Below the pieces are notes generated by a model. It was not told where the DNA came from and did no database searches. It saw nothing but the letters and a program-made list of their open reading frames with translations. A stretch of DNA of 36,768 nucleotides from the NCBI GenBank assembly GCA_964461295.1, contig CAYWTX010000269.1, forward strand, positions 1-36,768. Direction: 5' to 3'. The translations under genes were made by a program, and so were the position numbers. Shown piece after piece: positions 14,726 to 22,171 of this stretch. This DNA is from CAYWTX01 sp964461295. Lineage in GTDB: Bacteria > Planctomycetota > Phycisphaerae > SM23-33. Numbering within the stretch: position 1 is the stretch's first letter; each line of letters opens with the position of its first letter.

Positions 14726-16315
14726 ATGCTCGACGGGCGTACATCCCGACAACTTCATTGGCTGGCGCGGTGGATGCTGGTGGCCGTTCTGGCGCTGGGC
14801 GCGATGCTGTGGTGGTGGCCGAGCTACCGGGCGTGGGGTGCGGCGGGCACGGGCCTGGCAGTCACGTTCATGCTGTGGCTGCTGGGGGCGATCGCGGCGC
14901 GCGACCGGACGGTGCCGGGCAGCCCGGTGCACGTGGTGTTGCTGGCGCCGGCGGTGGTGCTCTTGGCGCACCTGGTGCGCGAAGCGATGAACCGCGGCGA
15001 CAACGGCAGTTCGATCCAGCCGGCGTTGACGTTCTCGATGATCATGCAACTGGTGCTGCTGTCGCTGGGGGTGATGTTGGCGCAGGGGCTGCTGCCGGCG
15101 GCGGCCAGGCACGTGTGGGTGCTGGGCATCAGCGGCGCGGCGATGGTGGTCGGGGCGGCGGCGGCGATGGCGTGGGGCGAGGCGTCGCCCGCGAGGACGG
15201 CCCTGGCGATGGTGGGCTTCGCCGGCGTGGGCGTGTGGCTGACGATGCTCTGGGGGCTGGGGGAGGAGACGGAACCAGTTCCCGCGGGCGCGGCCTACCC
15301 GGTCCAGCCGCGCAGGGCGGACTGTTACCCGCCCGCGTCCATTTCGCCCGAGCGGCGCCTGATGCGGTGGGCGTGTGCCATTGCCGCCATCGCCGCCGTC
15401 GCCGGCCTGACGGCGATGGCGCCCTCTCAGGCGGTGCTGGCGGGCGCCGTGGCGGCCGCGGCCCTGCTGCTGGCGGGCGCGGCGTTCCCGCGGCGCCGCC
15501 TGGCGCTGCTGGCGTCCGGCGGCGCGTTGGCCGTTGGCGTGGCGGGGGTGTTGTCGGCCGTGCAATGGATGCGGCAGGCGTTGTTCGACGTGATCGTACA
15601 GACGAAGCAGGCGGGATGGTTCGGGCACGGCGGGGAGGCGTTCCGGCACGTGACGGCGGCGGACAGCGGCTTGGTGGTGTTGGCGATGGCGGCAGGTTGG
15701 GTCGGCGCCGGATGCCTGCTGGCGGGGATGGCGGGCTCGCTGGCGTGGCTGCTGTGGCACGGCCGACACGGGTGCGGCCGCGAGCAGGCGCGTGCGGTGT
15801 TGTGGACGATGGCGGCCGGAGCGGCGGGGTGCGCCCTGCTGGCGCCGGGCGGGCCGTTCATGCCGGCGGTGCTGCTGGCGATCGCGTTGGTGTGGGGGTT
15901 GCTGCCGGCGATGCTGGGAGGCGCCCCGCGCCGGCGGAGCGGAGCAGTGGTCCTGGTTGTGCTGCTGGGCGTGGCGCTGCTGCTGGGCATGTTGCCCAAT
16001 CGCGGGCTGGCGACCTGGACGGCCGTGGCGTTCGGTCTGGGCGACACGGCCGGCCACGTGGTGGCGGGGACGGCGCTGGCGATGGTGATGGCCTGGCTGC
16101 TGGGCGGGCGGCGGTGGTGGCTGGGGCTGGCCGGGATCGTCGTTGCGGCCGCGGTCGGCGGATTGGGTGAGGCGTTGCAGTGGGCGCTGAGGTCCGGCAC
16201 GCCGGAGATGCGCGACTGGTACCACCACGCCATGGGCAGTGGCGGCGTGATCGTGCCGTACCTGCTGTGCCTGGGCGCTCGGAGGGGCGACTCGGGGGGC
16301 CGTTGGGCGACGTGA
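14726..16315 (+). CDS. Polytopic membrane protein with VanZ-like C-terminus
   Basis: 529 residues from ATG 14726, with roughly 12-14 hydrophobic segments separated by short Arg-rich loops, so an integral inner-membrane protein. No signal for most of it. The last 120 residues resemble VanZ: a helix with HVVAGTALAMVMAWLL, then GEALQWALRSGTPEMRDWYHHAMGSGG, which fits the VanZ E-x-x-Q ... R ... D pattern (family knowledge, moderate confidence). VanZ-like domains are linked to envelope or glycopeptide traits but have no proved reaction. The open frame extends upstream to 14504 through the repeat region; MLDGRTSRQ is preferred because it precedes the first membrane helix. It ends four bases from the convergent queE stop. 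Confidence 0.72.
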   Translation: MLDGRTSRQLHWLARWMLVAVLALGAMLWWWPSYRAWGAAGTGLAVTFMLWLLGAIAARDRTVPGSPVHVVLLAPAVVLLAHLVREAMNRGDNGSSIQPALTFSMIMQLVLLSLGVMLAQGLLPAAARHVWVLGISGAAMVVGAAAAMAWGEASPARTALAMVGFAGVGVWLTMLWGLGEETEPVPAGAAYPVQPRRADCYPPASISPERRLMRWACAIAAIAAVAGLTAMAPSQAVLAGAVAAAALLLAGAAFPRRRLALLASGGALAVGVAGVLSAVQWMRQALFDVIVQTKQAGWFGHGGEAFRHVTAADSGLVVLAMAAGWVGAGCLLAGMAGSLAWLLWHGRHGCGREQARAVLWTMAAGAAGCALLAPGGPFMPAVLLAIALVWGLLPAMLGGAPRRRSGAVVLVVLLGVALLLGMLPNRGLATWTAVAFGLGDTAGHVVAGTALAMVMAWLLGGRRWWLGLAGIVVAAAVGGLGEALQWALRSGTPEMRDWYHHAMGSGGVIVPYLLCLGARRGDSGGRWAT

Positions 16316-16319
16316 CGCT

Positions 16320-16958
16320 CTACACGCCCTGGTCTTCCTTCGGCCAGATCACCTTGTGGAGTTGGATCCCCATCCGCACGTCCACGTCGTCGGCGAGGAT
16401 CCACTCGGCCAGTTCGCTCGCGTCCTGTTGTCCGGCCACGGCCTGGAAGATCACCGGGCATCGCAGCAGCAGACGGTGTTTGGCGAGGACGTTCCTGGCC
16501 CACTGGTAGTCGTCGCGCCCGGCGATGACGAACTTCACCTCGTCGCGGGCGGTGAGGTGCATCACGTTGGCCCACAGGTTGCGTTCGGCCATGCCGCTGG
16601 CGGGGCACTTGATGTCCATGATGCGGATGACGCGCGGATCGACGCTGGCGATCGACACCGAGCCGTTGGTCTCCAGCAGCACCTCGTAGCCGAGGTCGCA
16701 GAACTGCCGCAGCAGCTCGGCGGAGTCCTCCTGCAAGAGGGGCTCGCCGCCGGTAAGCTCCACGCGCCGGCAGCGAAGCTTGGCCACCTCGCGCAGGACG
16801 CGGTCGACGGTCAGTTCGCGCCCGCCGGCCCAGGCGTGCCGCGTGTCGCACCACTGGCAGCGGAGGTTGCACCCGGCCAGGCGCACGAACGTGCACGGCA
16901 GCCCGATGCGGCTGCCTTCGCCCTGGATGGAAAGGAAGATTTCGATCACGCGAAGCAT
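16320..16958 (-). CDS. queE: 7-carboxy-7-deazaguanine synthase (radical SAM)
   Basis: 212 residues. It converts 6-carboxy-tetrahydropterin to 7-carboxy-7-deazaguanine in queuosine/7-deazapurine synthesis using a 4Fe-4S cluster and SAM. The N-terminus MLRVIEIFLSIQGEGSRIG is diagnostic, the cluster motif is CNLRCQWC (Cys-x3-Cys-x2-Cys), and SAM binding is seen in ELTGGEPLLQ and LLETNGS. Length fits the family. The start ATG 16958 was chosen because upstream frame (to 17417) runs through the family-B repeat. The other pathway genes (queC, queD, folE) are not in the window. The gene is single and convergent to the membrane protein. Confidence 0.93.
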   Translation of the reverse strand: MLRVIEIFLSIQGEGSRIGLPCTFVRLAGCNLRCQWCDTRHAWAGGRELTVDRVLREVAKLRCRRVELTGGEPLLQEDSAELLRQFCDLGYEVLLETNGSVSIASVDPRVIRIMDIKCPASGMAERNLWANVMHLTARDEVKFVIAGRDDYQWARNVLAKHRLLLRCPVIFQAVAGQQDASELAEWILADDVDVRMGIQLHKVIWPKEDQGV

Positions 16959-17004
16959 GGTTTGCCGGGTATCGCGGGCATCTCTTCGTTCGCAGCAGCG
17001 CCGT

Positions 17005-17190
17005 GAGAGTTTGTGAAGGAACCGAGACTCGCGGCTTGGCCCACGCGGGAGGCTTTCTGTCGCCCCTTCAGATGGGCTTCTCGCCTGCCGTATTGTCTGC
17101 CGGGGGCTTACGCGCCCCCGGCAGAATCCTGATCGCCCCTTCCGGGCGAAGAGGGACGATGCCGCTTCCGCAACTGTTTCACAAGCTCCG
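17005..17190. repeat. Family-B palindromic element, full copy 2 (186 bp)
   Basis: Left end GAGAGTTTGTGAA at 17005-17017, right end TTCACAAGCTC at 17178-17188. The apical hairpin reads CTGCCGGGGGC-TTACGC-GCCCCCGGCAG, while copy 1 has a different stem around the same CTTACG loop. It lies just upstream of queE on that gene's 5' side, so may carry or disturb its promoter. Confidence 0.8.
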
Positions 17191-17421
17191 AGGCGTTCTC
17201 TTTCCCGCGCCGCCGAAAAACGCATTACGGCGTCGCCCAGGAACTGTCCACTTCGCCATTGTACCGCCCGCGAGCGAAACCTACGATGCCCGCATGGAAC
17301 GTCCTGGAAGCCGCATCGGGCCAGCGGGTGGAGGTCCCGTCGCGGGAAACGCCGCATCGCCGCGAGGCAGGCCCCCGGCGGCAGGGGAGAGACGTGCATG
17401 TTGCGTGTGGCGACCATCGGT

Positions 17422-17454
17422 AAGCCGTATGCGGGAAATCGGCACGTACGGTTT
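17422..17454 (+). ncRNA. Group II intron domain-V-like hairpin, probable relic
   Basis: The 33 bases fold as AAGCCGTA pairing with TACGGTTT (G-T pair included), a two-base CG bulge, then TGC/GCA, and a G-rich top closed by a GAAA-type loop. This is the layout of group II intron domain V: catalytic AGC triad (17423-17425), bulge and GNRA tetraloop. One mismatch (G-G) breaks the upper stem. No reverse transcriptase or 5' intron start was found, so it is probably a 3' fragment of a decayed intron. It lies 55 bases before the UroD-like gene at 17509. Confidence 0.55.
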
Positions 17455-17508
17455 GGGGGGGAGTTTCAGGAAACGCAGTCGGCGCGCCGCCGCGCCTGAG
17501 GTCCACCA

Positions 17509-18486
17509 ATGACACCCAAGCAGAACGCACTGGAGATCATCGGCTTCGGCAGGCCCGAGCGGCTCATCAGCGGCATACCCGGGCATACCATCTGCTACCA
17601 CGGCTGCAACCACGAGGGATACGCCGGCGGCGGGCATCACCTGCCGGTCGGCTCGTCGTGGACGGACATCTGGGGCACCGTGTGGCAGCGCGAGCACGAG
17701 GGGGTGATGGGCTTTCCGCGTGGCAACCCGCTGGCCGAGGTGTCGGCCCTGCGCACCTACCCTTGGCCCAGCCCCGACGACGAGCGGCTCGTGAGCAAGG
17801 TTTACGAGTTGCGTAAGACCTGGCGGGCCGACGAAACGGTCCTCATGGGCGTCCACCGCGACACGCTGTGGGAGAAGGCGTACATGCTGGTGGGAATGGA
17901 CAACATGATGGAGTACTTCTACACCGAGCCGGAGTTCGCTCGCGAGGTGCTGCACCGCATCATGGATTTCCAGATGGGGCTGTCGAAGCACTACCTGGCG
18001 TGCGGCATCGAGATGGCCCGATGCGGCGACGACCTGGGCACACAGCGCGGACCGCTGCTGGGGCCGCGGATCATGCGCGAGTTCCTCATGCCCGAGTACC
18101 GTCGGCTGATGGACCTGTACCGCGGCAGGGGCGTGCTGATCAGCTTCCACTCCTGCGGATGCGTGGAGGATGTGGTGAACGACTTCATGGAACTGGGGAT
18201 CGACATCCTCAACCCGGTGCAGGCGACCGCCAACGACCAGGACAGGGTGCGGGCGGCCACGCGGGGCCGCATGGCCCTGGAGGGCGGGGTGAGCACGGCC
18301 TCGATCATGGACGGGCCGGTCGAGCGGATCGAGCGCGAGACGCGACGGGCGATGTGGCGCCTGGGGCGCGACGGCGGGTATGTCTGCTGCGCCGACCAGG
18401 GCCTGCCGTTCCCGCCCGGGCACATCGAGGCCCTGAAGCGTACGGTGGAGGAGCACGGGCAGTACCCGCTTGAGCCGGTGGAGTAG
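17509..18486 (+). CDS. Uroporphyrinogen decarboxylase-superfamily protein (MtaA-like)
   Basis: 325 residues of the UroD/MtaA superfamily. Features are NALEIIGFGRPERL at the start (the usual family opening, methyltransferase-like), GRGVLISFHSCGCVEDVV near residue 205 (the H-x-C-G zinc and substrate region), DILNPVQ, and the closing YVCCADQGLPFPPGHIEALKRTV, close to HxxPxxxPxENxxA-type endings. Probably catalyses methyl transfer or decarboxylation in the cytoplasm; not HemE. Start ATG 17509 follows a stretch with a group II intron relic. It is only distantly similar to the 4287 protein. No corrinoid protein is adjacent. Confidence 0.82.
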   Translation: MTPKQNALEIIGFGRPERLISGIPGHTICYHGCNHEGYAGGGHHLPVGSSWTDIWGTVWQREHEGVMGFPRGNPLAEVSALRTYPWPSPDDERLVSKVYELRKTWRADETVLMGVHRDTLWEKAYMLVGMDNMMEYFYTEPEFAREVLHRIMDFQMGLSKHYLACGIEMARCGDDLGTQRGPLLGPRIMREFLMPEYRRLMDLYRGRGVLISFHSCGCVEDVVNDFMELGIDILNPVQATANDQDRVRAATRGRMALEGGVSTASIMDGPVERIERETRRAMWRLGRDGGYVCCADQGLPFPPGHIEALKRTVEEHGQYPLEPVE

Positions 18487-18597
18487 CGGCACGGGAGGAC
18501 TTCCGTGCTGGCACGGGGGTTTCGATGGCCCTGAGGCGTCGCGAGGGTTCGGAGGGGCGTCCAAGGGTCACTCAGCAGGCACTGGCCGGCGGGGCAC

Positions 18598-18687
18598 TTC
18601 AATGCCTTCGGCTCGCTCAAAGGCATGGGCCTCAAGCGGCCGGAGCAGGGGAGCCTTGAGCAGGATGCCCCGAGGGAGAAGCCGTGA
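18598..18687 (+). pseudogene. Possible vapB-like antitoxin remnant
   Basis: An open segment ends at TGA 18685-18687, overlapping the vapC GTG start by three to four bases as antitoxin genes do. It encodes the tail FGSLKGMGLKRPEQGSLEQD, but the upstream frame has no recognisable DNA-binding fold and no start. It would be the C-terminus of the cognate antitoxin, by position only. Confidence 0.3.
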
Positions 18688-18835
18688 TCTACTTTCTCGA
18701 CACCAACACCTGCATTCACGCGACGGGGGGCGACTTCCGCGCGATCCAGAACCGCATGGCGCACCTCCTGCCGGAACAACATCAAGGTTCCTTCCATGGT
18801 GGTGGCCGAGTTGCCGTTCGGCTAGGAAACACAAG
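18684..18835 (+). pseudogene. Decayed vapC-like PIN-domain toxin
   Basis: The start MIYFLDTNTCIH with the PIN-domain first Asp is a textbook VapC N-terminus and continues through RAIQNRMAHLLPEQ. One extra base near 18780 shifts the frame; reading resumes one frame over as IKVPSMVVAELPFG (expected next block) and reaches TAG at 18823-18825. Two bases are then missing before RKHKART. Thus there are two frameshifts within 150 bases, and the rest of the domain is absent because a terminator hairpin follows. It is a dead toxin gene. Confidence 0.7.
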
Positions 18836-18859
18836 GCCCGGACCGCGTGGTCCGGGCCT
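18834..18859 (-). terminator. Rho-independent-like terminator
   Basis: Perfect 11-bp stem AGGCCCGGACC-GCGT-GGTCCGGGCCT. On the minus strand it is followed by TTGTGTTTCC, giving a fairly T-rich tail, 65 bases after the stop of the exported protein gene at 18923. It would end the ECF sigma operon. Confidence 0.6.
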
Positions 18860-18922
18860 ATGGGTTGCCCATGCCTGGTCAGCCGAAGGGGCCTTGGGCT
18901 TCAGTGATCCAGGACGGTCCGG

Positions 18923-19528
18923 TTACGGAGCCATTCTGGGCGGTTCGGGGAGGAACGCCTTGCCGGATGCTTCGAGTTTGGCGAGGGCCTCGTCGTTTTC
19001 TTTCACCATCGCCCGCAGATGCTCGAGCACCTTGGCATGGCTGCCCGTGGCCTTGTACAGGTCGCGAAGCTGGAGGCGGATGGCGTTGCGCAGGCCCAGC
19101 GACTTGGTGCCCGGGAGGATCTGCTCGAGGTCGGCGATGACTTCTTTGTCGGTCCGCTGCACGTCTTCCTTGAGTCCGCCGACAGCGATGAGTCCCGCCT
19201 CGGCGGGGCTGAACGTCGCCGTCTTCATGCGGGCAAGGAGCAAGCCCATGCGGTGGAACCGTTCGGCTGCGCCGGGTCGCGTGGAGGGCCCGGGGCCGTC
19301 GTCGCCGGCGGCCATGGGGGGCCGGGGACGCCAATCATCGGGACGGCGCACGGGGTCGCGCGCGGGGCCGGTGCGCGGCCCCACGGGCGGGGCCTCGTCG
19401 GCCGTTGCGGCGGGCACGGCAACGATCGGCGCGGGAGAAGCACTGTTGTCGGCCTTGGCGAACGTGCCGGCCACACAGGCCACGGACCCAATTCCGGCGA
19501 CGAGCAGGAACAAACCTTTTCGCGTCAT
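18923..19528 (-). CDS. Exported protein of unknown function (periplasmic, helical)
   Basis: 201 residues. It starts MTRKGLFLLVAGIGSVACVAG, a cleavable signal peptide, followed by a Pro/Arg-rich linker (about 40-95) and a helical C-terminal half (RMGLLLARMKTATFSPAEAG and LEHLRAMVKENDEALAKL). The ATG 19528 has AAGGA about eight bases upstream; the upstream in-frame extension has no signal. It lies 115 bases after the anti-sigma gene, on the same strand, so may be the regulated target. The helical half could resemble periplasmic zinc-sensor or CpxP-like proteins, but no LTxxQ motif was seen, so no family is assigned. Confidence 0.75.
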   Translation of the reverse strand: MTRKGLFLLVAGIGSVACVAGTFAKADNSASPAPIVAVPAATADEAPPVGPRTGPARDPVRRPDDWRPRPPMAAGDDGPGPSTRPGAAERFHRMGLLLARMKTATFSPAEAGLIAVGGLKEDVQRTDKEVIADLEQILPGTKSLGLRNAIRLQLRDLYKATGSHAKVLEHLRAMVKENDEALAKLEASGKAFLPEPPRMAP

Positions 19529-19643
19529 GACGGTTCCTTTCCTATCAACTACCAGCCACCAGTCCGAGGGGCACGGCTCCCCGTCCCGACACATCGGGAC
19601 CGTCGCGGCGTCCGCCGATCGCCGTGGCATCCGGCAAGGCGGA

Positions 19644-20162
19644 TCAGCCCGAGTTCACGGAAACGGATGGACTGTCGTTCAAGTCCTTCTCCAGTTCGTC
19701 ATCCAGGTCCTTCAGCGACGGGAAGGTGACGGTCGGGATCGACCAGTCGATCCCTTCGCCGCTGTTGGGGTCCCTGCTGGTTGAGGGCAGCGGGGCGGCC
19801 GGCAGACACCACGTCAGTTCGGCCGCGGCCGAAGCGATGCCGGTGGGAATCGTGAGGTCCTCGGCGGCGGGATCAACCTTCCCCGCCATCGCCGGCGCAT
19901 CGGGCTGTCCGAGCCGCGTCGGCGTTGTCGTATGCACGACCAGCCTCCAGCCGGTCGTGGCGGCGATGAGCAGCACGGCCGCCGCCGCCGTCGCGAACGA
20001 GGCGCGAAACACGACCGAGATCACCGAGTTCCGGCGGCGCGGCGCCCCTTGCCAGGCGCGGCCCGGAAACTTCTGCTGGTCGATCGACCGGGCCAGGCGG
20101 TCCAGCCCGGCCAGGACCTCGGGGAACCGCTCTCGCAGCATTTTGTCTTCGTCGTGGGTCAT
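19644..20162 (-). CDS. Probable anti-sigma factor, single-pass membrane protein
   Basis: 172 residues. A charged cytoplasmic part (about 1-50, MLRERFPEVLAGLDRLARSI) is followed by one transmembrane helix (ASFATAAAAVLLIAATTGWRL) and an outside domain ending in acidic stretches. That is the layout of anti-sigma factors, and the gene lies directly behind an ECF sigma gene, so it probably holds the sigma factor at the membrane. No zinc-binding HxxxCxxC was seen, so it would be a non-zinc type. Start: ATG 20162 with GGAGGAAGG upstream is preferred; ATG 20186 gives a four-base ATGA overlap with the sigma gene stop and is an alternative (180 residues). Confidence 0.72.
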   Translation of the reverse strand: MTHDEDKMLRERFPEVLAGLDRLARSIDQQKFPGRAWQGAPRRRNSVISVVFRASFATAAAAVLLIAATTGWRLVVHTTTPTRLGQPDAPAMAGKVDPAAEDLTIPTGIASAAAELTWCLPAAPLPSTSRDPNSGEGIDWSIPTVTFPSLKDLDDELEKDLNDSPSVSVNSG

Positions 20163-20182
20163 GTCATCCTTCCTCCGGGCAT

Positions 20183-20716
20183 TCATTGCGGCCCGAGGGT
20201 TTCCCTCATGGCCGCCAAGGCGGCGAAAACCGCCGCTTTGACCGTTCCCTCGGCACATCCCATTGTTTCGGCTGTTTCGCGGACGCTCATTTGCCGCAAG
20301 AAGCGGCAGGCGACCGCCTCGCGCTGTCGTGGGGGCAGTTTGCCCAGCGCCGCCGCCAAGGCGTTCAGTTCATCGCTGCGCAGCCCGCCCTCGGCCGCGC
20401 CGGCCAGCAGGTCGAGGTCGACGTCGGCGGGGCGCGACCTGGCTCGTCGCCGGCGGAACTCACGGACGACATTCATCGCGATGCCGTACATCCACGACAC
20501 GGCGTCAGCATGCTCCCGCCAGGAGCTGCGCCGCTGCCAGGCCCGAAGGAGCGCCTCCTGCACGGCCTCGGCGGCGTCCTCACCGGCAAGCCCCTGCGCC
20601 AGCGCGAATCGGTACAGGCTGTCTTGGACGATACCCGCCAATTGGCCGAAGGCCGCCTCGTCACCCGACGCGGCGCGATCCATCAATGTCGTTGCCAGGA
20701 TACGCTGGCTTTCCAT
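20183..20716 (-). CDS. ECF-type RNA polymerase sigma factor
   Basis: 177 residues. Region 2 holds SLYRFALAQGLAGEDAAEAVQEALLRAWQRRSSW (the RNA polymerase and -10 binding part) and region 4 holds KLPPRQREAVACRFLRQMSVRETAETMGCAEGTVKAAVF, a helix-turn-helix for the -35. It should redirect RNA polymerase to a small regulon, released by the downstream anti-sigma factor. ATG 20716 was chosen, GTG 20725 being possible. A promoter-like pair lies 40-70 bases upstream. The set sigma, anti-sigma, exported protein is transcribed together on the minus strand and ends at the terminator at 18834. Confidence 0.88.
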   Translation of the reverse strand: MESQRILATTLMDRAASGDEAAFGQLAGIVQDSLYRFALAQGLAGEDAAEAVQEALLRAWQRRSSWREHADAVSWMYGIAMNVVREFRRRRARSRPADVDLDLLAGAAEGGLRSDELNALAAALGKLPPRQREAVACRFLRQMSVRETAETMGCAEGTVKAAVFAALAAMRETLGPQ

Positions 20717-20752
20717 CGGCCACACTTATGGTTGCTGCCCGGGCGGCTTGGG

Positions 20753-20781
20753 TTTATGCGAGAACCGGCCGGCTGTGGCAA
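20753..20781 (-). promoter_or_regulatory. Probable sigma70 promoter of ECF operon
   Basis: On the minus strand TTGCCA (20776-20781), 17-base spacer, CATAAA (20753-20758). Both hexamers match four to five of six consensus positions. Start of transcription would be near 20746, some 30 bases before the sigma start. Confidence 0.5.
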
Positions 20782-20800
20782 TTCGGCTGGCGGGCAAACG

Positions 20801-20834
20801 AAAGAGGGCCCGCCGTTGCAGGCGAGCCCTCTTT
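20801..20834 (-). terminator. Intrinsic terminator of tRNA-Ala
   Basis: AAAGAGGGC pairs perfectly with GCCCTCTTT, with an inner CGCC/GGCG stem around GTTGCA. It begins nine bases after the tRNA 3' end, and the T-run lies at the base of the stem on the minus strand. Confidence 0.75.
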
Positions 20835-20842
20835 GCGTCCTA

Positions 20843-20915
20843 TGGAGCTGAAGGGAGTTGAACCCTTGACCTCTTGCATGCCATGCAAGCGCGCTCCCAA
20901 CTGCGCCACAGCCCC
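20843..20915 (-). tRNA. tRNA-Ala (anticodon GGC)
   Basis: Read on the minus strand. The acceptor GGGGCTG (20909-20915) pairs with CAGCTCC (20844-20850) with one G-T pair, and base 20843 is the discriminator. The anticodon arm is CTTGC-ATGGCAT-GCAAG giving anticodon GGC, so GCC/GCU codons of alanine. The T arm holds AGGGTTCAACTCCCT. The 3' CCA is not encoded. All cloverleaf parts are intact. Confidence 0.93.
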
Positions 20916-20974
20916 AACAACACGGGTCGTCCAATGGGAGACCCGGCAAGGCCTTCGGCCACTGCTGTGACTAT

Positions 20975-21003
20975 CTTGTACCAAGCTTCGCCGTGCCGGT
21001 CAA
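20975..21003 (-). promoter_or_regulatory. Sigma70 promoter of tRNA-Ala
   Basis: TTGACC (20998-21003), exactly 17 bases, TACAAG (20975-20980) on the minus strand. It sits 60 bases before the tRNA 5' end, leaving a leader of about 50 bases, and is the clearest promoter in the window. Confidence 0.65.
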
Positions 21004-21016
21004 GCGCACGCGCTCG

Positions 21017-21050
21017 AAAAAACGGCGAGGCCCCTGCCGCATCGGGGTCC
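21017..21050 (-). terminator. Possible terminator of CPBP protease gene
   Basis: Hairpin GGACCCC/GGGGCC (21029-21050, one bulged base) with a run of six T on the minus strand at 21017-21022. The T-run is six bases from the stem, so weak. Confidence 0.35.
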
Positions 21051-21171
21051 ATCGCGGCCGGGCAGCGTGGTTCCGGCCCCGCTTCGCCGGCGCAGCGGCG
21101 TCGGAATGGGTTCGTGTCAGAGCAGGCAGGTTGCGCCGAATGGGTCGCATGGGTCATCTCTCCCCTGGTCG

Positions 21172-22110
21172 TCAACTGGTCTCCGCCAGCATGGCCACCG
21201 TGTTGAAGATGACGTGAATCAGGATCGGGGAGATGAGCCGGCCCGTTCGTTCGTAGTTGTACCCCATCGCCAGCGCCAGGGCGAACAGGCTGGCCACGGC
21301 CTGGGGCTGGCTGAGGTGGACGGCCGCGAAGAAGGCGGCGGCCAGGACCACCGCCGCCCACGGGCGGCCGGTCTGCCCGCGGATGAAGGACTGCATGATG
21401 CCGCGGAAGTAGATTTCCTCGGCCAGGGGGGCCAGCACGCCGGCGGACAGCCAGATCAGCGGCTGCCAGACGGGCGACACCTCGTGCAGGAGCACGAGCA
21501 GGTCGTGTTTCTTCGCTGCCCCCGGCGGCAGCAGGTACGTTGAGAGCAGCAGCAGGCCGATGCAAATGGGGATCACGGCGAGGTAGGCCGCGACGGCCCG
21601 CAGCGAATCGCACAGCCAGCGCCGCGGCGAGAGCCCCAGGCCGCCGAGAATCCCGCCGCGGAAGGTCTTTACGGCGACGGCCAGGCTGATCGCGATCCAT
21701 ACCACCTGCGCTGTCACGGCGCCCGTCAGCGCCGCCAGGCGAAGCGTCGTCGTGTCGGGCTTGGGTCTCAGCAGGCCGGTCAGCACTCCCGCCGCCGCCA
21801 TGATCAACAGATACCCCAACAGCGGCGCCGCCACGAGCAGGATGGTCAGACCGTTCGGCCGGCCGGGCGTGTCCCCAAGGAGCAGTTTTCGTGGCCTGGC
21901 GGCGCGTATGGCCACCCATCCTGCCAGGACGCAGACACCAACGGCGAGCACCCGCATGAGCAGCGGCGCCAGGAACGTGCCGCCGGCGTCGTCGCGCGGG
22001 GCCGCCGCGACGTCGGCCGGGGCGGAAGCGGGCGCCGTTGCGGCCGCGCCGGCGGCCGAGATGGCCAGCAGGGCGACGGAGATGCTCGACAACGACAATG
22101 GGTTTGACAT
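21172..22110 (-). CDS. CPBP-family intramembrane metalloprotease (Abi-type)
   Basis: 312 residues, about seven hydrophobic segments. The catalytic EEIYFRG (E-E-x3-R) and the two later His motifs AVHLSQPQA and HVIFNTVA are intact; the CAAX-processing/bacteriocin-processing family (PF02517) cuts inside membranes and includes prenyl endopeptidases and bacteriocin self-immunity proteins. A signal-like N-terminus with Ala/Pro-rich segment precedes the first helix. ATG 22110 was chosen because the longer frame to 22443 runs opposite the trpC coding start. Substrate unknown. Confidence 0.84.
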   Translation of the reverse strand: MSNPLSLSSISVALLAISAAGAAATAPASAPADVAAAPRDDAGGTFLAPLLMRVLAVGVCVLAGWVAIRAARPRKLLLGDTPGRPNGLTILLVAAPLLGYLLIMAAAGVLTGLLRPKPDTTTLRLAALTGAVTAQVVWIAISLAVAVKTFRGGILGGLGLSPRRWLCDSLRAVAAYLAVIPICIGLLLLSTYLLPPGAAKKHDLLVLLHEVSPVWQPLIWLSAGVLAPLAEEIYFRGIMQSFIRGQTGRPWAAVVLAAAFFAAVHLSQPQAVASLFALALAMGYNYERTGRLISPILIHVIFNTVAMLAETS

Positions 22111-22171
22111 CGTCAAAGCCGCCCTGTTACCGTGGCTAAACTGCGGGCCCACGGCCCGCCGGAGTGCCGGA

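Noticed and set aside
14531..16228. A 565-codon minus-strand frame opposite the membrane protein
   Set aside because: Composition is Arg/Gln/His-rich with no membrane or domain signals, while the plus frame has clear membrane helices.
16959..17417. N-terminal extension of queE
   Set aside because: It runs through the family-B repeat; the known QueE N-terminus begins at MLRVIEIFLSIQGEG.
18684..19784. Full-length 366-codon gene starting at the VapC-like ORF
   Set aside because: Only the first 33 codons resemble a protein; after the frameshift it is antisense to the exported protein gene.
20840..21919. Long minus-strand frame overlapping the tRNA and CPBP gene
   Set aside because: It spans the tRNA and both regulatory sites in a different frame and lacks protein-like composition.
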